In this document: positions 8,775 to 17,406 of the stretch, in pieces
Numbering within the stretch: the stretch's first letter is position 1
Layout: the number at the start of each line of letters is the position of its first letter
Source of the DNA: an uncultured Collinsella sp.
GTDB taxonomy: Bacteria > Actinomycetota > Coriobacteriia > Coriobacteriales > Coriobacteriaceae
Direction of reading: 5' to 3'
Length of the DNA stretch: 64,000 nt
Assembly: GCA_900751755.1 (NCBI GenBank)
Contig: CAADSP010000110.1
Location: 1 to 64,000, forward strand
Notes under the pieces: model-generated
Told to the model about the DNA's origin: nothing
What the model saw: only the letters and a program-made list of their open reading frames with translations
The model's database searches: none
Program-made: the position numbers and the translations under genes

Positions 8775-9728
8775 ATGGACAAGGCTGCATCTACCGGTCA
8801 TTCGGACCGTTGCCGCATCGTCGTCGATACCTGCTGCGACTTTAGCCCCGAGGTCGCCGCGAACCTCGATGTCGATATCCTGGGTTTCCCCTTCATTATC
8901 GATGGCGAGGAGCGCACGGACGATATCTGGTCGAGCATGAGCCCTAAGGAGTTCTACGACCGCATGCGCGCCGGTGCTCGCGTGTCCACCTCGGCTGTGT
9001 CGCTCGGTCGCTATATCGAGTTCTTTACCGAGTGCGCCAAAGAGGGTACGCCCACGGTCTACCTGTGCTTTACCTCGGCGCTGTCGTCGAGCTACAACTC
9101 CGCGTGCCAGGCGGCGGACGCCGTGCGCGCCGAGTATCCCAACTTTGAGCTCTACGTGGTCGACAACGCTCTGCCCTGCGCGACCGGTGCGCTCTTGGCG
9201 CTCGAGGCCGTGCGCCAGCGTTCGGCGGGACTGACCGCCAAGCAGCTGGTCGATTGGGCAAACGAGGCAAAGACCTACGTCCATGGCTACTTTACGCTCG
9301 AGAGCTTCGACGCACTGGCTGCCGGCGGCCGCATTCCGCCCGCGGCGGCACAGCTCACGGCAAAGCTCGATGTCAAGCCCGAGCTCTCCTACGACCTGGC
9401 CGGCTCGCTGTCGCTGATCGGCGTCAACCGCGGCCGCAAGAAGGCGCTCAAGTCCATCCTCAAGTCGTTCCGCGAGAACTACGTGCCCGATCGCACCATG
9501 CCCATCGCCATCATGACGGCCGATGCCGAAAAGGATGGTGACTGGCTCGAAGCCGCCATCCGCAAGGAGGAGGGTTGCGCCGACGTCACGATCATTCGCG
9601 GCTCCGTGGGTCCCACCATCGGCTCGCACGTGGGCCCCGGCATGGTGGGCTGCGCGTTTTGGGGTAAGAACCGCGCCGACAAGGCGTCGCTTTCCGACCG
9701 TATCGCCCGCCGCGTGCGCGGTCAGTAG
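8775..9728 (+). CDS. DegV family fatty-acid-binding protein
   Basis: 317 residues of the DegV/FakB fold: N-terminal RIVVDTCCDFSPEVA, then SAVSLGRYIEFF, FTSALSSSYNSA, YVVDNALPCATGALLALEA and a C-terminal GPTIGSHVGPGMVGCAF. FakB proteins present fatty acids to the kinase FakA; no fakA is adjacent, so the ligand role is by family only. ATG 8775 follows AAGGAG by 8 bases (a TTG directly upstream is in frame but unnecessary). Confidence 0.92.
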   Translation: MDKAASTGHSDRCRIVVDTCCDFSPEVAANLDVDILGFPFIIDGEERTDDIWSSMSPKEFYDRMRAGARVSTSAVSLGRYIEFFTECAKEGTPTVYLCFTSALSSSYNSACQAADAVRAEYPNFELYVVDNALPCATGALLALEAVRQRSAGLTAKQLVDWANEAKTYVHGYFTLESFDALAAGGRIPPAAAQLTAKLDVKPELSYDLAGSLSLIGVNRGRKKALKSILKSFRENYVPDRTMPIAIMTADAEKDGDWLEAAIRKEEGCADVTIIRGSVGPTIGSHVGPGMVGCAFWGKNRADKASLSDRIARRVRGQ

Positions 9729-9826
9729 GCAAGCGCTGCGTCCGTAATCGCCCTCGACTCACAGCCCAAACGCTGGCACCGAGTATTCAACCTGGTAACA
9801 ACACCCAACCCAAAAGGAAAGGTTTC

Positions 9827-10906
9827 ATGGCAAACAAGCTCTCCGTCGCATTCATTGGCACCGGAATCATGGGTGCCCCCATCGCCGGCCACATTCTGGA
9901 CGCCGGCTATCCCGTCACGGTCAACAACCGCACCAAGTCCAAGGCGGCGGCGCTTATCGAGCGCGGCGCCGTCTGGGCAGATACGCCGGCCGATGCCGCG
10001 GCGAACGCCGATGTCGTCTTTACCATGGTGGGCTATCCCTCCGAGGTCGAGGAACTCTACCTGGCGGGCGACGGCCTGCTCGCGTGCACCAAGCCGGGTG
10101 CGGTCTTGATCGACCTCACCACGAGCTCGCCCGAGCTTGCCCGTGACATTGCCGAGGCCGCCCAGGTTTCTGGTCGCATGGCGTTTGACTGCCCCGTCAC
10201 CGGCGGCGAGGCGGGGGCTATCGCCGGTACGCTCACGGCTATCGTGGGCGCTACCGAGAACGACATCGCGCCGGTCCGCGACATCCTTGCCACCTTTGCG
10301 GCCAACATCTGCTGCTTCGACGGCGCCGGCAAGGGCCAGGCTGCCAAGCTCGCCAACCAGGTGTCGCTGGGCGCCTGCATGGTCGGCATGGCGGACGCCA
10401 TGGCATTTGCCGAGCTGAGCGGCCTTGACCTGGAGAAGACCCGCCAGATGATTCTGGGCGGTACCGGCAAGTCCGGCGCCATGGAGAGTCTGGCGCCCAA
10501 GGCGCTCGACGGCGATTACAAGCCCGGCTTTATGGTCGAGCACTTCATCAAGGACCTGCGCTTGGCGCTCGCCTATGCCGACGACCGCGAGCTTGCGCTG
10601 CCCGGCGCCGACGTGGCCTTTACGCTCTACGACATGCTCGATGCCATCGGTGGCGCCAAGCTGGGCACCCAGGCCATCACGGTGCTCTACAAGGAGGAGG
10701 CCGACGCCATCGCCGCCGGTCTTGACTGGTCGCAGTATCGTCCCGAGGAGCATGGTGCTCACGAGGAAGGCTGCGGTTGCGGCGAACATGGCGAGGACCA
10801 CGAGTGCGGTTGTGGCCACCACCATGGCGAGGACCACGAGTGCTGCGGCGGCCACGGCCATGACGACGGCCACGAGTGCTGCTGCGGCCACCATCACGGG
10901 GAGTAG
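9827..10906 (+). CDS. beta-hydroxyacid dehydrogenase (HIBADH family) with His/Cys-rich tail
   Basis: 359 residues. NAD(P)-binding start SVAFIGTGIMGAPIAGHILD, substrate-binding signature FDCPVTGGEAGAIAGTL (about 120-136) and the catalytic lysine in AGKGQAAKLANQ (K174) define the 3-hydroxyisobutyrate / tartronate-semialdehyde reductase family. The enzyme core ends near residue 300. The last ~54 residues are exceptional: repeated HGEDHEC, GCGHHHGE and CCCGHHHGE blocks, more than half His, Cys, Gly, Glu or Asp, resembling a metal-binding tail. Substrate unknown. Start has a clear AAAGGAAAGG ribosome site. The next gene begins 6 bases after the stop. Confidence 0.88.
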   Translation: MANKLSVAFIGTGIMGAPIAGHILDAGYPVTVNNRTKSKAAALIERGAVWADTPADAAANADVVFTMVGYPSEVEELYLAGDGLLACTKPGAVLIDLTTSSPELARDIAEAAQVSGRMAFDCPVTGGEAGAIAGTLTAIVGATENDIAPVRDILATFAANICCFDGAGKGQAAKLANQVSLGACMVGMADAMAFAELSGLDLEKTRQMILGGTGKSGAMESLAPKALDGDYKPGFMVEHFIKDLRLALAYADDRELALPGADVAFTLYDMLDAIGGAKLGTQAITVLYKEEADAIAAGLDWSQYRPEEHGAHEEGCGCGEHGEDHECGCGHHHGEDHECCGGHGHDDGHECCCGHHHGE

Positions 10907-10911
10907 CGCCC

Positions 10912-11340
10912 ATGAGCTGGACGTTCGTGGTGCTTGCGCTGGTGCTCTTTCTCTTTGCGATCTACATCGGCTTTTTGTGCGGCCAGTGGGCGTGCGAAAA
11001 GCGCGTCATCACCAAGCGTGACTACTGGATTGCCAACTTTGCGGGAGCGGCGGCAGTCATCCTGCTGACCTGGGTGTTCTCGCTGTTCCCGCTAGTGCAG
11101 TTTGCGCCGATCGGCTGGCTCGGCGGCTTTATCGCCGGCCTTAAGATGAGCTTTGGCGAGTCCGTCGGTCCGTGGCGCAAGCACGACGAGGTATTTAACG
11201 TCAACAAGGCTCATCGCGCCGCCGCCGACGCGGGCGACGCCGAGGAGCGCCGCCGTGCGCGTCGCAATGGCGCGGCCGACCGACAGCTCATCTCGGTCAC
11301 CGATGACAGCAAGGGTGCTGGCAAGCACGCTAAGAAATAG
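10912..11340 (+). CDS. small membrane protein, unknown function
   Basis: 142 residues with two predicted membrane spans (about 4-24, TFVVLALVLFLFAIYIGFLC, and about 41-62, ANFAGAAAVILLTWVFSLFP), then a hydrophobic loop with a Gly-rich turn (GWLGGFIAGLKMSFGESVGPW) and a charged cytoplasmic tail. No domain recognised. Start at 10912 follows GGGGAG; it lies in the same tight cluster as the dehydrogenase before and the HEAT-repeat gene after (16-base gap). Confidence 0.8.
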   Translation: MSWTFVVLALVLFLFAIYIGFLCGQWACEKRVITKRDYWIANFAGAAAVILLTWVFSLFPLVQFAPIGWLGGFIAGLKMSFGESVGPWRKHDEVFNVNKAHRAAADAGDAEERRRARRNGAADRQLISVTDDSKGAGKHAKK

Positions 11341-11355
11341 TAAGAAGAGGTAACT

Positions 11356-12054
11356 ATGGCAGAAAACAAAGACGAACAGCTCACCGACGAGGAGCTGGCA
11401 CAGCTTCAGCTGGCAGAGGAGAACGAGAACGCCGTCGACCGTCTGGTCCAGGAGCTCGGCTGCCCCACGCGCCGTATCCGCCAGTTTGCCGCTCGTGTGC
11501 TGCACCTGCTTGCCGAGCGCGATCCGCAGCGCGTCGCGCCCTGCGTGCCCGCGCTGATCGAGGCACTCGACCGCCCCGAGGCTCAGACCCGTTGGGAGGC
11601 CCTCGATGCCCTGGCGGCGCTCGCCACCGCCTGCCCCGAGCAGCTGGGCGATGCCTTTGAGGGCGCCGAGACCGCGCTGTTCGACGAGATTTCCTCCACG
11701 CTGCGCTACGCCGCCTTCCGCCTGCTGTGCGTATGGGGCGCCACGAGCGTCGAGCGTTCGCGCGAGGCTTGGCCCATCCTGGACGAGGCCATCCAGTGCT
11801 ACCACGGCGACCTTGAGTATCGCGACATGCTCGGCTGCCTGTACGAGTTTGGCCAGGGCGAGATTGACGCCGAGGTCGCCGAGAAGCTCGCGCTGCGCCT
11901 TAAGTTCGACGCCGAGAACGGCAAGGGCAGCTATCTCAAGGCCCGTTCGAGCGAGATTTGCGAAATGCTTGTTAAACGTTTTGGCCTGGATCTCTCCAAA
12001 AAGAAGAAGCGTGCTAGCGTTAAAAAATCTGACGACGCCGAAGACGAGGAGTAA
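11356..12054 (+). CDS. HEAT-repeat protein
   Basis: 232 acidic residues built of helical pairs such as RRIRQFAARVLHLLAERDPQRVAPCVPALIEALDRPEAQTRWEALDALAALATACP, the pattern of HEAT/armadillo repeats, which act as protein-binding scaffolds. The C-terminus is a basic/acidic KKKKRASVKKSDDAEDEE tail. No catalytic motif. It ends 6 bases before the isocitrate dehydrogenase start, so the two are probably co-transcribed. Specific partner unknown. Confidence 0.82.
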   Translation: MAENKDEQLTDEELAQLQLAEENENAVDRLVQELGCPTRRIRQFAARVLHLLAERDPQRVAPCVPALIEALDRPEAQTRWEALDALAALATACPEQLGDAFEGAETALFDEISSTLRYAAFRLLCVWGATSVERSREAWPILDEAIQCYHGDLEYRDMLGCLYEFGQGEIDAEVAEKLALRLKFDAENGKGSYLKARSSEICEMLVKRFGLDLSKKKKRASVKKSDDAEDEE

Positions 12055-12060
12055 CAGATT

Positions 12061-13146
12061 ATGGCGCACGATGTAGTCCTGATTCCCGGTGACGGTATCG
12101 GTCCCGAGATTACGCAGGCCATGCGCCGCGTGGTCGAGGCCACCGGTGTCCAGATCAACTGGAACGTCCAGGAGGCAGGTGCCGGCGTCATGGACGAGTT
12201 TGGCACGCCGCTGCCCCAGCACGTGCTCGATGCGGTCGCCGAGACCAAGGTTGCCATCAAGGGCCCCATCACCACGCCGGTCGGCACGGGTTTCCGCAGC
12301 GTTAACGTGGCCCTGCGCAAGCACTTCGACCTGTACGCCTGCGTGCGCCCCTGCCTGTCGCAGCCGGGCGACGGCTCGCGCTTCCGCGACGTCGACCTGG
12401 TCATCGTGCGTGAGAACACCGAGGACCTCTACGCCGGGATCGAGTTCGATGAGGGCGCTGCCGAGGTCGAGGAGCTCTCACAGCTTGTCGAGCGCTCGGG
12501 TCAGAAGACCTTCGCCGCCGATTCCGCCATCTCAATTAAGCCCATCTCCATCGCCAAGAGCCGCCGCATTGTGGAGTACGCCTTTGAGTACGCCCGCCGC
12601 TGCGGCCGTAAAAAGGTGACGGCCGTGCACAAGGCCAACATTATGAAGGCGACCGATGGCCTGTTCCTGCGCGTTGCGCGCGAGGTGGCCGCCAACTATC
12701 CCGATATTGAGTTCAACGACAAGATCGTCGACGCCACCTGCATGGGCCTGGTCCAGAACCCCAACGACTTCGATGTCCTGGTGCTGCCCAACCTGTACGG
12801 CGATATCGTCAGCGACCTGTGCGCCGGCCTGGTAGGTGGCCTGGGTATGGCCCCTGGCTCCAACATCGGTGCCGACTGCGCCATCTTCGAGGCAACGCAT
12901 GGCTCCGCGCCCGATATCGCTGGCCAGGATATCGCCAACCCCACGGCCGAGATTCTGTCTGCGGCTATGATGCTCGATCATCTGGGCGAGAACGATGCGG
13001 CCAATCGTATCCGCGCCGCCGTGTCCGCCACGCTCGACGAGGGTAAGCAGGTTACCGGCGACGTGCGTCGTGCCCAGACCGGCTCCGTCGAGGGCGCCGT
13101 GGGCACGCAGGCCTTTGCCGATGCCGTTATCGCGCACCTGGCCTAA
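12061..13146 (+). CDS. isocitrate dehydrogenase (NAD-type), IDH/IMDH family
   Basis: Oxidative decarboxylation of isocitrate to 2-oxoglutarate is the likely reaction. 361 residues with [10 protein letters not shown] at the N-terminus, [16 protein letters not shown], the Lys/Asp active-site region [18 protein letters not shown], the family signature [19 protein letters not shown] (about 240-258) and the cofactor loop [18 protein letters not shown], whose D-I pair after AP favours NAD+ over NADP+. The close relatives 3-isopropylmalate and homoisocitrate dehydrogenase are less likely given the ENTEDLYAG motif and absence of leu genes nearby. Confidence 0.88.
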   Translation: MAHDVVLIPGDGIGPEITQAMRRVVEATGVQINWNVQEAGAGVMDEFGTPLPQHVLDAVAETKVAIKGPITTPVGTGFRSVNVALRKHFDLYACVRPCLSQPGDGSRFRDVDLVIVRENTEDLYAGIEFDEGAAEVEELSQLVERSGQKTFAADSAISIKPISIAKSRRIVEYAFEYARRCGRKKVTAVHKANIMKATDGLFLRVAREVAANYPDIEFNDKIVDATCMGLVQNPNDFDVLVLPNLYGDIVSDLCAGLVGGLGMAPGSNIGADCAIFEATHGSAPDIAGQDIANPTAEILSAAMMLDHLGENDAANRIRAAVSATLDEGKQVTGDVRRAQTGSVEGAVGTQAFADAVIAHLA

Positions 13147-13206
13147 GACATGCAGGCTGCAAACGCCTAAATAGTACTTAAGTGTTTGCGTATAACCTAA
13201 GAATCA

Positions 13207-13236
13207 ATACGCCCGGCACTCTGTCGGGCGTATTCT
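13207..13236 (+). terminator. rho-independent terminator after isocitrate dehydrogenase
   Basis: ATACGCCCG ... CGGGCGTAT hairpin followed by TCT; the T-run is short. Confidence 0.6.
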
Positions 13237-13272
13237 ATTGAAGACTATGTTTCCTAACAAGGAGTAACTGAT

Positions 13273-14367
13273 ATGGGTCTGATTCAAAAGAAGGACGAGA
13301 AGGACGAGATCGACGGCATCCAGATCATCGAGCGCGGCGAAGGCCCCGACGGTGACGAGGACGAGAAGATCGATCTGGTCGCCGGTACGTCTGCCGAGCA
13401 CATTGCCGCCGGCACGACGGCCGAGGAGGAGGACGCCCGACTGGAGGCTCAGATTGCCGCGGATGCCGCTGACGAGAATCTGATGCCCGAGGCCCAGGAT
13501 GAGGACGACGATATTCTGGGTTCCGATGAAGACGACCGCGCATCCAAGCACAAGAAGACGATGATTGCCGCCTTCGTGGTTGCAGTCGTGATCGCTGCTG
13601 TGGTCGGCTTCTTTATCGGCAACGGTGGTTTTGGCAGCAAGGGCGTCGGCTCGGCGACCCTCACCGAGGACCAGCTCGATTCGACCGTGGCAAGCTACAG
13701 CTACAACGGCAAGAAGAGCGACATCACCGCGCGCGAGGCCATTGAGAGCCAGTACAGCCTCGACACCGTCAAGGATGGCGATGGCAACTACACCGCTCCC
13801 TCTGCCGACGTCATCCTGTCCTACGTGCGCAACAAGATCCTGCTCGACGCTGCCGAGGACGAGGGCATCACCGTCTCTTCTAAGGAGATGAAGAAGTACG
13901 CCGAGGATTCCATCGGCACTTCGGACTACAAGACCATGGCCACGCAGTATGGCGTGTCCAAGGACCAGGCCAAGCAGATCGTCCGTCAGTCCGCGACGCT
14001 GCAGAAGCTCTACAAGAAGAAGGTGGGCGATAGCTCCGCAAGCATGCCGACCGCCCCGACCGAGCCTGCTGACGGCAACGAGGAGACCGCGAGCAAGGAC
14101 TACGCCGATTACATCATCAAACTTGCCGGCGACGAGTGGGATAGCTCGAAGGGTACCTGGAAGGACGAGAACGGCACCTACGCTAAGGCCTTTGCCGACG
14201 ATGCCTTTACGGCCGATAGCGCCACCTATAAGCAGGCCATGACCGCCTACTACACTGCTTACCAGCAGTACTCTTCGCAGGCTTCGAGCGCCAGCTCCAA
14301 GTGGACCGAGTATGCTAACGGCCTCTACGCCAAGGCCAACATCAGCATCTACGGCCTGTTTGCGTAA
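13273..14367 (+). CDS. membrane-anchored SurA/PrsA-like protein
   Basis: 364 residues: an acidic cytoplasmic N-terminus (about 1-95), one membrane span (about 97-118, MIAAFVVAVVIAAVVGFFIG) and an extracellular domain. The latter contains a SurA_N-like helical region (ADVILSYVRNKILLDAAEDEGITVSSKEMKKYAED...YGVSKDQAKQIVRQSATLQKLYKKKV), typical of trigger-factor/SurA-type foldases, but I see no parvulin isomerase domain. It probably assists folding of exported proteins; this is inference. Start follows AAGGAG. A strong terminator follows. Confidence 0.8.
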   Translation: MGLIQKKDEKDEIDGIQIIERGEGPDGDEDEKIDLVAGTSAEHIAAGTTAEEEDARLEAQIAADAADENLMPEAQDEDDDILGSDEDDRASKHKKTMIAAFVVAVVIAAVVGFFIGNGGFGSKGVGSATLTEDQLDSTVASYSYNGKKSDITAREAIESQYSLDTVKDGDGNYTAPSADVILSYVRNKILLDAAEDEGITVSSKEMKKYAEDSIGTSDYKTMATQYGVSKDQAKQIVRQSATLQKLYKKKVGDSSASMPTAPTEPADGNEETASKDYADYIIKLAGDEWDSSKGTWKDENGTYAKAFADDAFTADSATYKQAMTAYYTAYQQYSSQASSASSKWTEYANGLYAKANISIYGLFA

Positions 14368-14410
14368 AGAGTCGCACGGCTCATCGAGCATCTAGCCGAT
14401 AGACAGCAGA

Positions 14411-14449
14411 AAGTCCGCCAGTACGGAAGTCGTTCTGGCGGACTTTTTG
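14411..14449 (+). terminator. rho-independent terminator
   Basis: AAGTCCGCCAG / CTGGCGGACTTTTT hairpin between the foldase-like gene and the convergent HTH gene. Confidence 0.88.
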
Positions 14450-14481
14450 CGTTGAGGGCGTGATTGGCGGCTTAATTATGG

Positions 14482-14721
14482 CTATTCATCTTTAAGTCCA
14501 AAAAGGTTATCGGCTTCATCGTCAGGCATATATTCCAGTACATCGCCCGGTTGGCAGTCGAGTGCCCGGCATATCGCGTCAAGAGTTGAAAAACGTATGG
14601 CAGAAACCTTGCCCGTCTTAATGCGTGACATATTGACCTGGGAGATGCCCACGCGTCCCGCAAGCTCTTTGGATGAGATCTTGCGTTCGGCGAGCATGCG
14701 GTCAAGCCGCAGAATAATCAT
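14482..14721 (-). CDS. XRE/Cro-type small HTH regulator
   Basis: 79 residues: MIILRLDRMLAERKISSKELAGRVGISQVNMSRIKTGK is a classic HTH_26/XRE helix-turn-helix, followed by STLDAICRALDCQPGDVLEY. Such regulators are regularly paired with DUF2975 membrane proteins, and that is the case here: the DUF2975 gene ends 9 bases upstream, implying an operon transcribed on the minus strand with the membrane protein first. The regulated target is unknown. Confidence 0.9.
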   Translation of the reverse strand: MIILRLDRMLAERKISSKELAGRVGISQVNMSRIKTGKVSAIRFSTLDAICRALDCQPGDVLEYMPDDEADNLFGLKDE

Positions 14722-14730
14722 GGATTCCCC

Positions 14731-15369
14731 CTAGAGCAACTCGTCATCTTGTTTTTGCAGGATATACCCGTAGCGGAAGATGCTGGCAATCAGGCAAATA
14801 ATCAGGCCCGCAAAGAGCATGGAGGGCTCGAATAACTGGCCGGCGAACGCATCCGTAAAGCTGCCGCCAAATCCTGAGAGTATCATTCCCGTGATTACGG
14901 CACCAAGAAGCCTCACGGCAACGCCGCCGATAAGGAATAAATGTCCTACTCGACGAAGTGTCTGGTTACATTCAAGGTCAAAGGGCCTGCCTTCCTTTTC
15001 AATGTTTAAGAAAAGCCTGCGCACGCTTAGCGCGATGGTAAGCGCGAGGCATGTCATCAAGAGGCTCCCTATGGCAGTGTGACCATCGTGTGCGACGAGC
15101 ATAAGTGGGGTCTGCGCATCGGTACCGACGATAGCCAGGCACGGCCCTTCGCCGCCTTGAAGTTCTACGGATTGGAGACACGACCCTTGGGAGAGGCTAG
15201 GCAATACGAGTAGAAGGTCAATCGCAATGACTGCGAGAAGTCCCAGAGCGAGCGCCACGGTGGTGCAGATTGTGGCCCATTTGCAGATGCGAGTGAGCTT
15301 CCTCAGATCGGCTATTGCCTGTTCACGGTCGATGGCTTCATTCGATTTGGATACGTTCCAGCGGATCAT
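14731..15369 (-). CDS. DUF2975-type membrane protein
   Basis: 212 residues with four predicted membrane spans (about 31-54, 101-121, 137-160 and 175-197) and a loop after the first span with a disulfide-capable CLQSVELQGGEGPC. The arrangement matches DUF2975 proteins, which sit next to small XRE regulators. The start at 15369 is chosen because GGAGGAGCT lies directly in front; an ATG 5 codons further upstream lacks such a site. Function unknown. Confidence 0.85.
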   Translation of the reverse strand: MIRWNVSKSNEAIDREQAIADLRKLTRICKWATICTTVALALGLLAVIAIDLLLVLPSLSQGSCLQSVELQGGEGPCLAIVGTDAQTPLMLVAHDGHTAIGSLLMTCLALTIALSVRRLFLNIEKEGRPFDLECNQTLRRVGHLFLIGGVAVRLLGAVITGMILSGFGGSFTDAFAGQLFEPSMLFAGLIICLIASIFRYGYILQKQDDELL

Positions 15370-15620
15370 AGCTCCTCCAACCAATGTCTTGGATGATACT
15401 TGTATCTCATATCATATTTAATGATAAACAATAAACAATTACAGATTAGAGTAAGTAATGTTTGTGAGACGAATAGCGAGAGCTATGGCTCATTTTGGGT
15501 GTCGGAGTTTGGCGCGCGGGGGATGAGGACAAATGTCAAAACTTCCCTTGATCGCGCAAGCGCTCCATTGTGTTTCCCTAATCCATCTGGGAAAACGACT
15601 GCAAACGATTGCAAGTAACC

Positions 15621-15648
15621 GGTGAACGGTCGAAAACTACCGTTCACC
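15621..15648. promoter_or_regulatory. inverted GGTGAACGGT motif pair
   Basis: GGTGAACGGT (15621-15630) and ACCGTTCACC (15639-15648) form a perfect 10-bp palindrome with an 8-base spacer. The same decamer recurs before most sugar operons in this window. Confidence 0.65.
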
Positions 15649-15943
15649 GATAATCTCAAAACTGGTTCTAACTGGTATTAAGTCAAAAAGACCAATTCAC
15701 ATATCTTCACAATGACCTGCAATTTTTCTACACGCTATTTTTAGCCGCCCTGCGTTGTTTAGACACAGGAAAAGATCCGATCTTTTGCCAAAGCATTTCG
15801 GAACGGTTTCAAAACCGCAGGTAGAAGTGTTAACGACCGGTAAGCGGTCGATTTATCACCGTGAGCGGTGCAAAAACGTTTTACCGTATGAATCAACGAA
15901 AGCGACCTCTTCTGGGGTGATATAGTGACAACAACACGTCACG

Positions 15944-15955
15944 TGGTTACTACCA
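15944..15955. promoter_or_regulatory. GntR-type operator TGGTTACTACCA
   Basis: Twelve-base near-palindrome of the TGGT-N4-ACCA form used by NagR/DasR-type HutC-subfamily regulators. The identical 12-mer lies before agaS (20237-20248), and a GntR/UTRA gene sits between the two. A partial site ACCACTGGTCTT follows at 15964. Confidence 0.65.
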
Positions 15956-16072
15956 GTTTAGAAACCACTGGTCTTCAAAGTACGCTTTCTAAGAAGCTTT
16001 AAGGGCGAGCGCCCGCTGGCTTCCGAAAATCATCGGACTCAGATCGTACACACCTTCGGAAGGGAAATTTGA

Positions 16073-16516
16073 ATGGTTGGCTTTATTCTTACCGGTCATG
16101 GACAGTTCGCACCCGGCCTCGCAAGCGCTATCGCTATGGTTGCTGGCGACCAGCCCGCTTTTACCGTCGTTCCTTTTGAGGGCGACCAGGCTGCTTCCTA
16201 CGGTGAGGATCTCCGCGCCGCTATTACCGCCATGCGCGAGGAGTGCGATGGCGTGCTCGTCTTTACCGACCTGCTTGGTGGCACCCCGTTCAACCAGGCG
16301 ATGATGATTGCCCAGGATGTCGACAACGTCGAGGTTCTGACCGGCACCAACCTTCCCATGGTTATTGAGCTTCTGTTCCTCCGCGGCAACGCCACGCTCG
16401 CCGAGCTTGGCGAGCAGGCCGTGACCGTTGGCCAGACGGGCATCACCGCCCAGACGGTCGCATCCGTTGCCGGCTCCGACGAAGAGGATATCTTCGGCGA
16501 CGAGGACGGCATCTAA
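16073..16516 (+). CDS. PTS mannose-family EIIA component
   Basis: 147 residues of the man/sorbose-type EIIA: MVGFILTGHGQFAPGLASA places the phosphorylated His at residue 9, and DLLGGTPFNQA is the second family motif. It accepts phosphate from HPr and passes it to EIIB. First gene of an operon EIIA-yajC-EIIB-EIIC-EIID. The gene overlaps yajC by one base (TAATGG). A 20-residue acidic tail (SDEEDIFGDEDGI) follows the domain. Sugar specificity is inferred from the neighbouring agaS and nagA: GalNAc or a related amino sugar. Confidence 0.93.
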   Translation: MVGFILTGHGQFAPGLASAIAMVAGDQPAFTVVPFEGDQAASYGEDLRAAITAMREECDGVLVFTDLLGGTPFNQAMMIAQDVDNVEVLTGTNLPMVIELLFLRGNATLAELGEQAVTVGQTGITAQTVASVAGSDEEDIFGDEDGI

Positions 16517-16797
16517 TGGCCGATTTCGGAGCCAACGTCCTGAGCTCCTCGGTCGCCCTTTTAGGCCTGCTTGTCATCATGGGCTTGATTTACACCATCT
16601 GGTCGCAAATCAACATGAAGAAGAAGCAGAAGTACTTCAAGGAGCTGCACACCGAGCTCAAGCCGGGTCAAGAGGTTCTTTTCGCCGGCGGTATCTACGG
16701 AACCGTCAAAGGCATCGAAGGCGAGAAGGTCCAGATCAAAGTCCGATCCGGAGCCGTCGTAGATGTTTCGCGTTACGCGATTCAGGAGATCAAGTAA
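16516..16797 (+). CDS. yajC: YajC-like membrane protein inside a PTS operon
   Basis: 93 residues: a membrane span (about 13-31, ALLGLLVIMGLIYTIWSQI) then the YajC domain with KPGQEVLFAGGIYGTVKGIEGEKVQIKV. YajC normally accompanies SecDF, but homologues are also found inside mannose-family PTS operons such as the streptococcal hyaluronate/GalNAc cluster. Here it lies between EIIA and EIIB, overlapping EIIA by one base, so its partner is probably the PTS permease rather than the Sec translocon; that is inference. Confidence 0.88.
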   Translation: MADFGANVLSSSVALLGLLVIMGLIYTIWSQINMKKKQKYFKELHTELKPGQEVLFAGGIYGTVKGIEGEKVQIKVRSGAVVDVSRYAIQEIK

Positions 16798-16833
16798 CTG
16801 TCGTCAGCAAATAACGAAAGGAAGCTGATCAAC

Positions 16834-17316
16834 ATGGCAGAACCCAACATTCTTCTTACCCGCATCGATAACCGACTGGTTCATGGTCAGGTTGCCACCC
16901 AGTGGAACTCCACCCTGGGCTCCAACCTCATCCTCGTCGCCAACGACGACGTGGCGTCCAACACCATGCGCCAGAACCTCATGAAGATGGCCGCTCCCGC
17001 CGGCGTCGCTACGCGTTTCTTCTCTCTGCAGAAGACCATCGACGTCATTGGCAAGGCGAGCCCGCGCCAGAAGATCTTCATCGTGGCCGAAACACCGGAA
17101 GACGTGCTTACGCTCGTCAAGGGCGGTGTGCCTATAAAGAAGGTAAACATCGGCAACATGCACATGTCGGAAGGAAAGCGCCAAGTCGCCACCTCCGTCG
17201 CAGTTAACGACGAGGATGTCGCTGCGTTTAAAGAGCTGCAGGAATTGGGGGTGGAGTTGGAGATCAGGCGCGTTCCGAGCACGCCTGTTGAGGACACGAG
17301 CAAGCTCTTCTCGTAA
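16834..17316 (+). CDS. PTS mannose-family EIIB component
   Basis: 160 residues. The active-site motif IDNRLVHGQV places the phosphorylated His at residue 17. EIIB takes phosphate from EIIA and transfers it to the sugar entering through EIIC/EIID. The body (FFSLQKTIDVI...LVKGGVPIKKVNIGNMHMSEGK) is typical of the AgaV/LevE group. Ribosome site GAAAGGAAG. A diverged copy lacking this His is encoded at 26572-27054. Confidence 0.94.
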   Translation: MAEPNILLTRIDNRLVHGQVATQWNSTLGSNLILVANDDVASNTMRQNLMKMAAPAGVATRFFSLQKTIDVIGKASPRQKIFIVAETPEDVLTLVKGGVPIKKVNIGNMHMSEGKRQVATSVAVNDEDVAAFKELQELGVELEIRRVPSTPVEDTSKLFS

Positions 17317-17406
17317 TCCTCGTGATCCACGTTGTCAGGAGTGAAACCCTGACGTTCTGTACGTGAAATCCAAAGTGCGTACATACATTTTGAAAGGAGG
17401 AGCAAG

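Larger units (their letters stand above)
15370..16072. other. 703-base regulatory region upstream of the amino-sugar PTS operon
   Basis: No convincing gene. It holds an inverted pair of GGTGAACGGT motifs (15621-15648), two further CGGT-rich near palindromes (GACCGGTAAGCGGTC near 15835, CACCGTGAGCGGTG at 15858-15871), a TGGT direct repeat (ACTGGTTCTAACTGGT, 15661-15676), a GntR-type operator (15944-15955) and a possible -10 box TATAGT at 15921-15926. The final 120 bases form a leader with a GGGCGAGCGCCC hairpin near 16002. Confidence 0.6.

Noticed and set aside
15400..15618. Small plus-strand ORF of 72 codons upstream of the PTS operon
   Set aside because: No ribosome site, no domain, and it starts inside the promoter region of the divergent DUF2975 gene.
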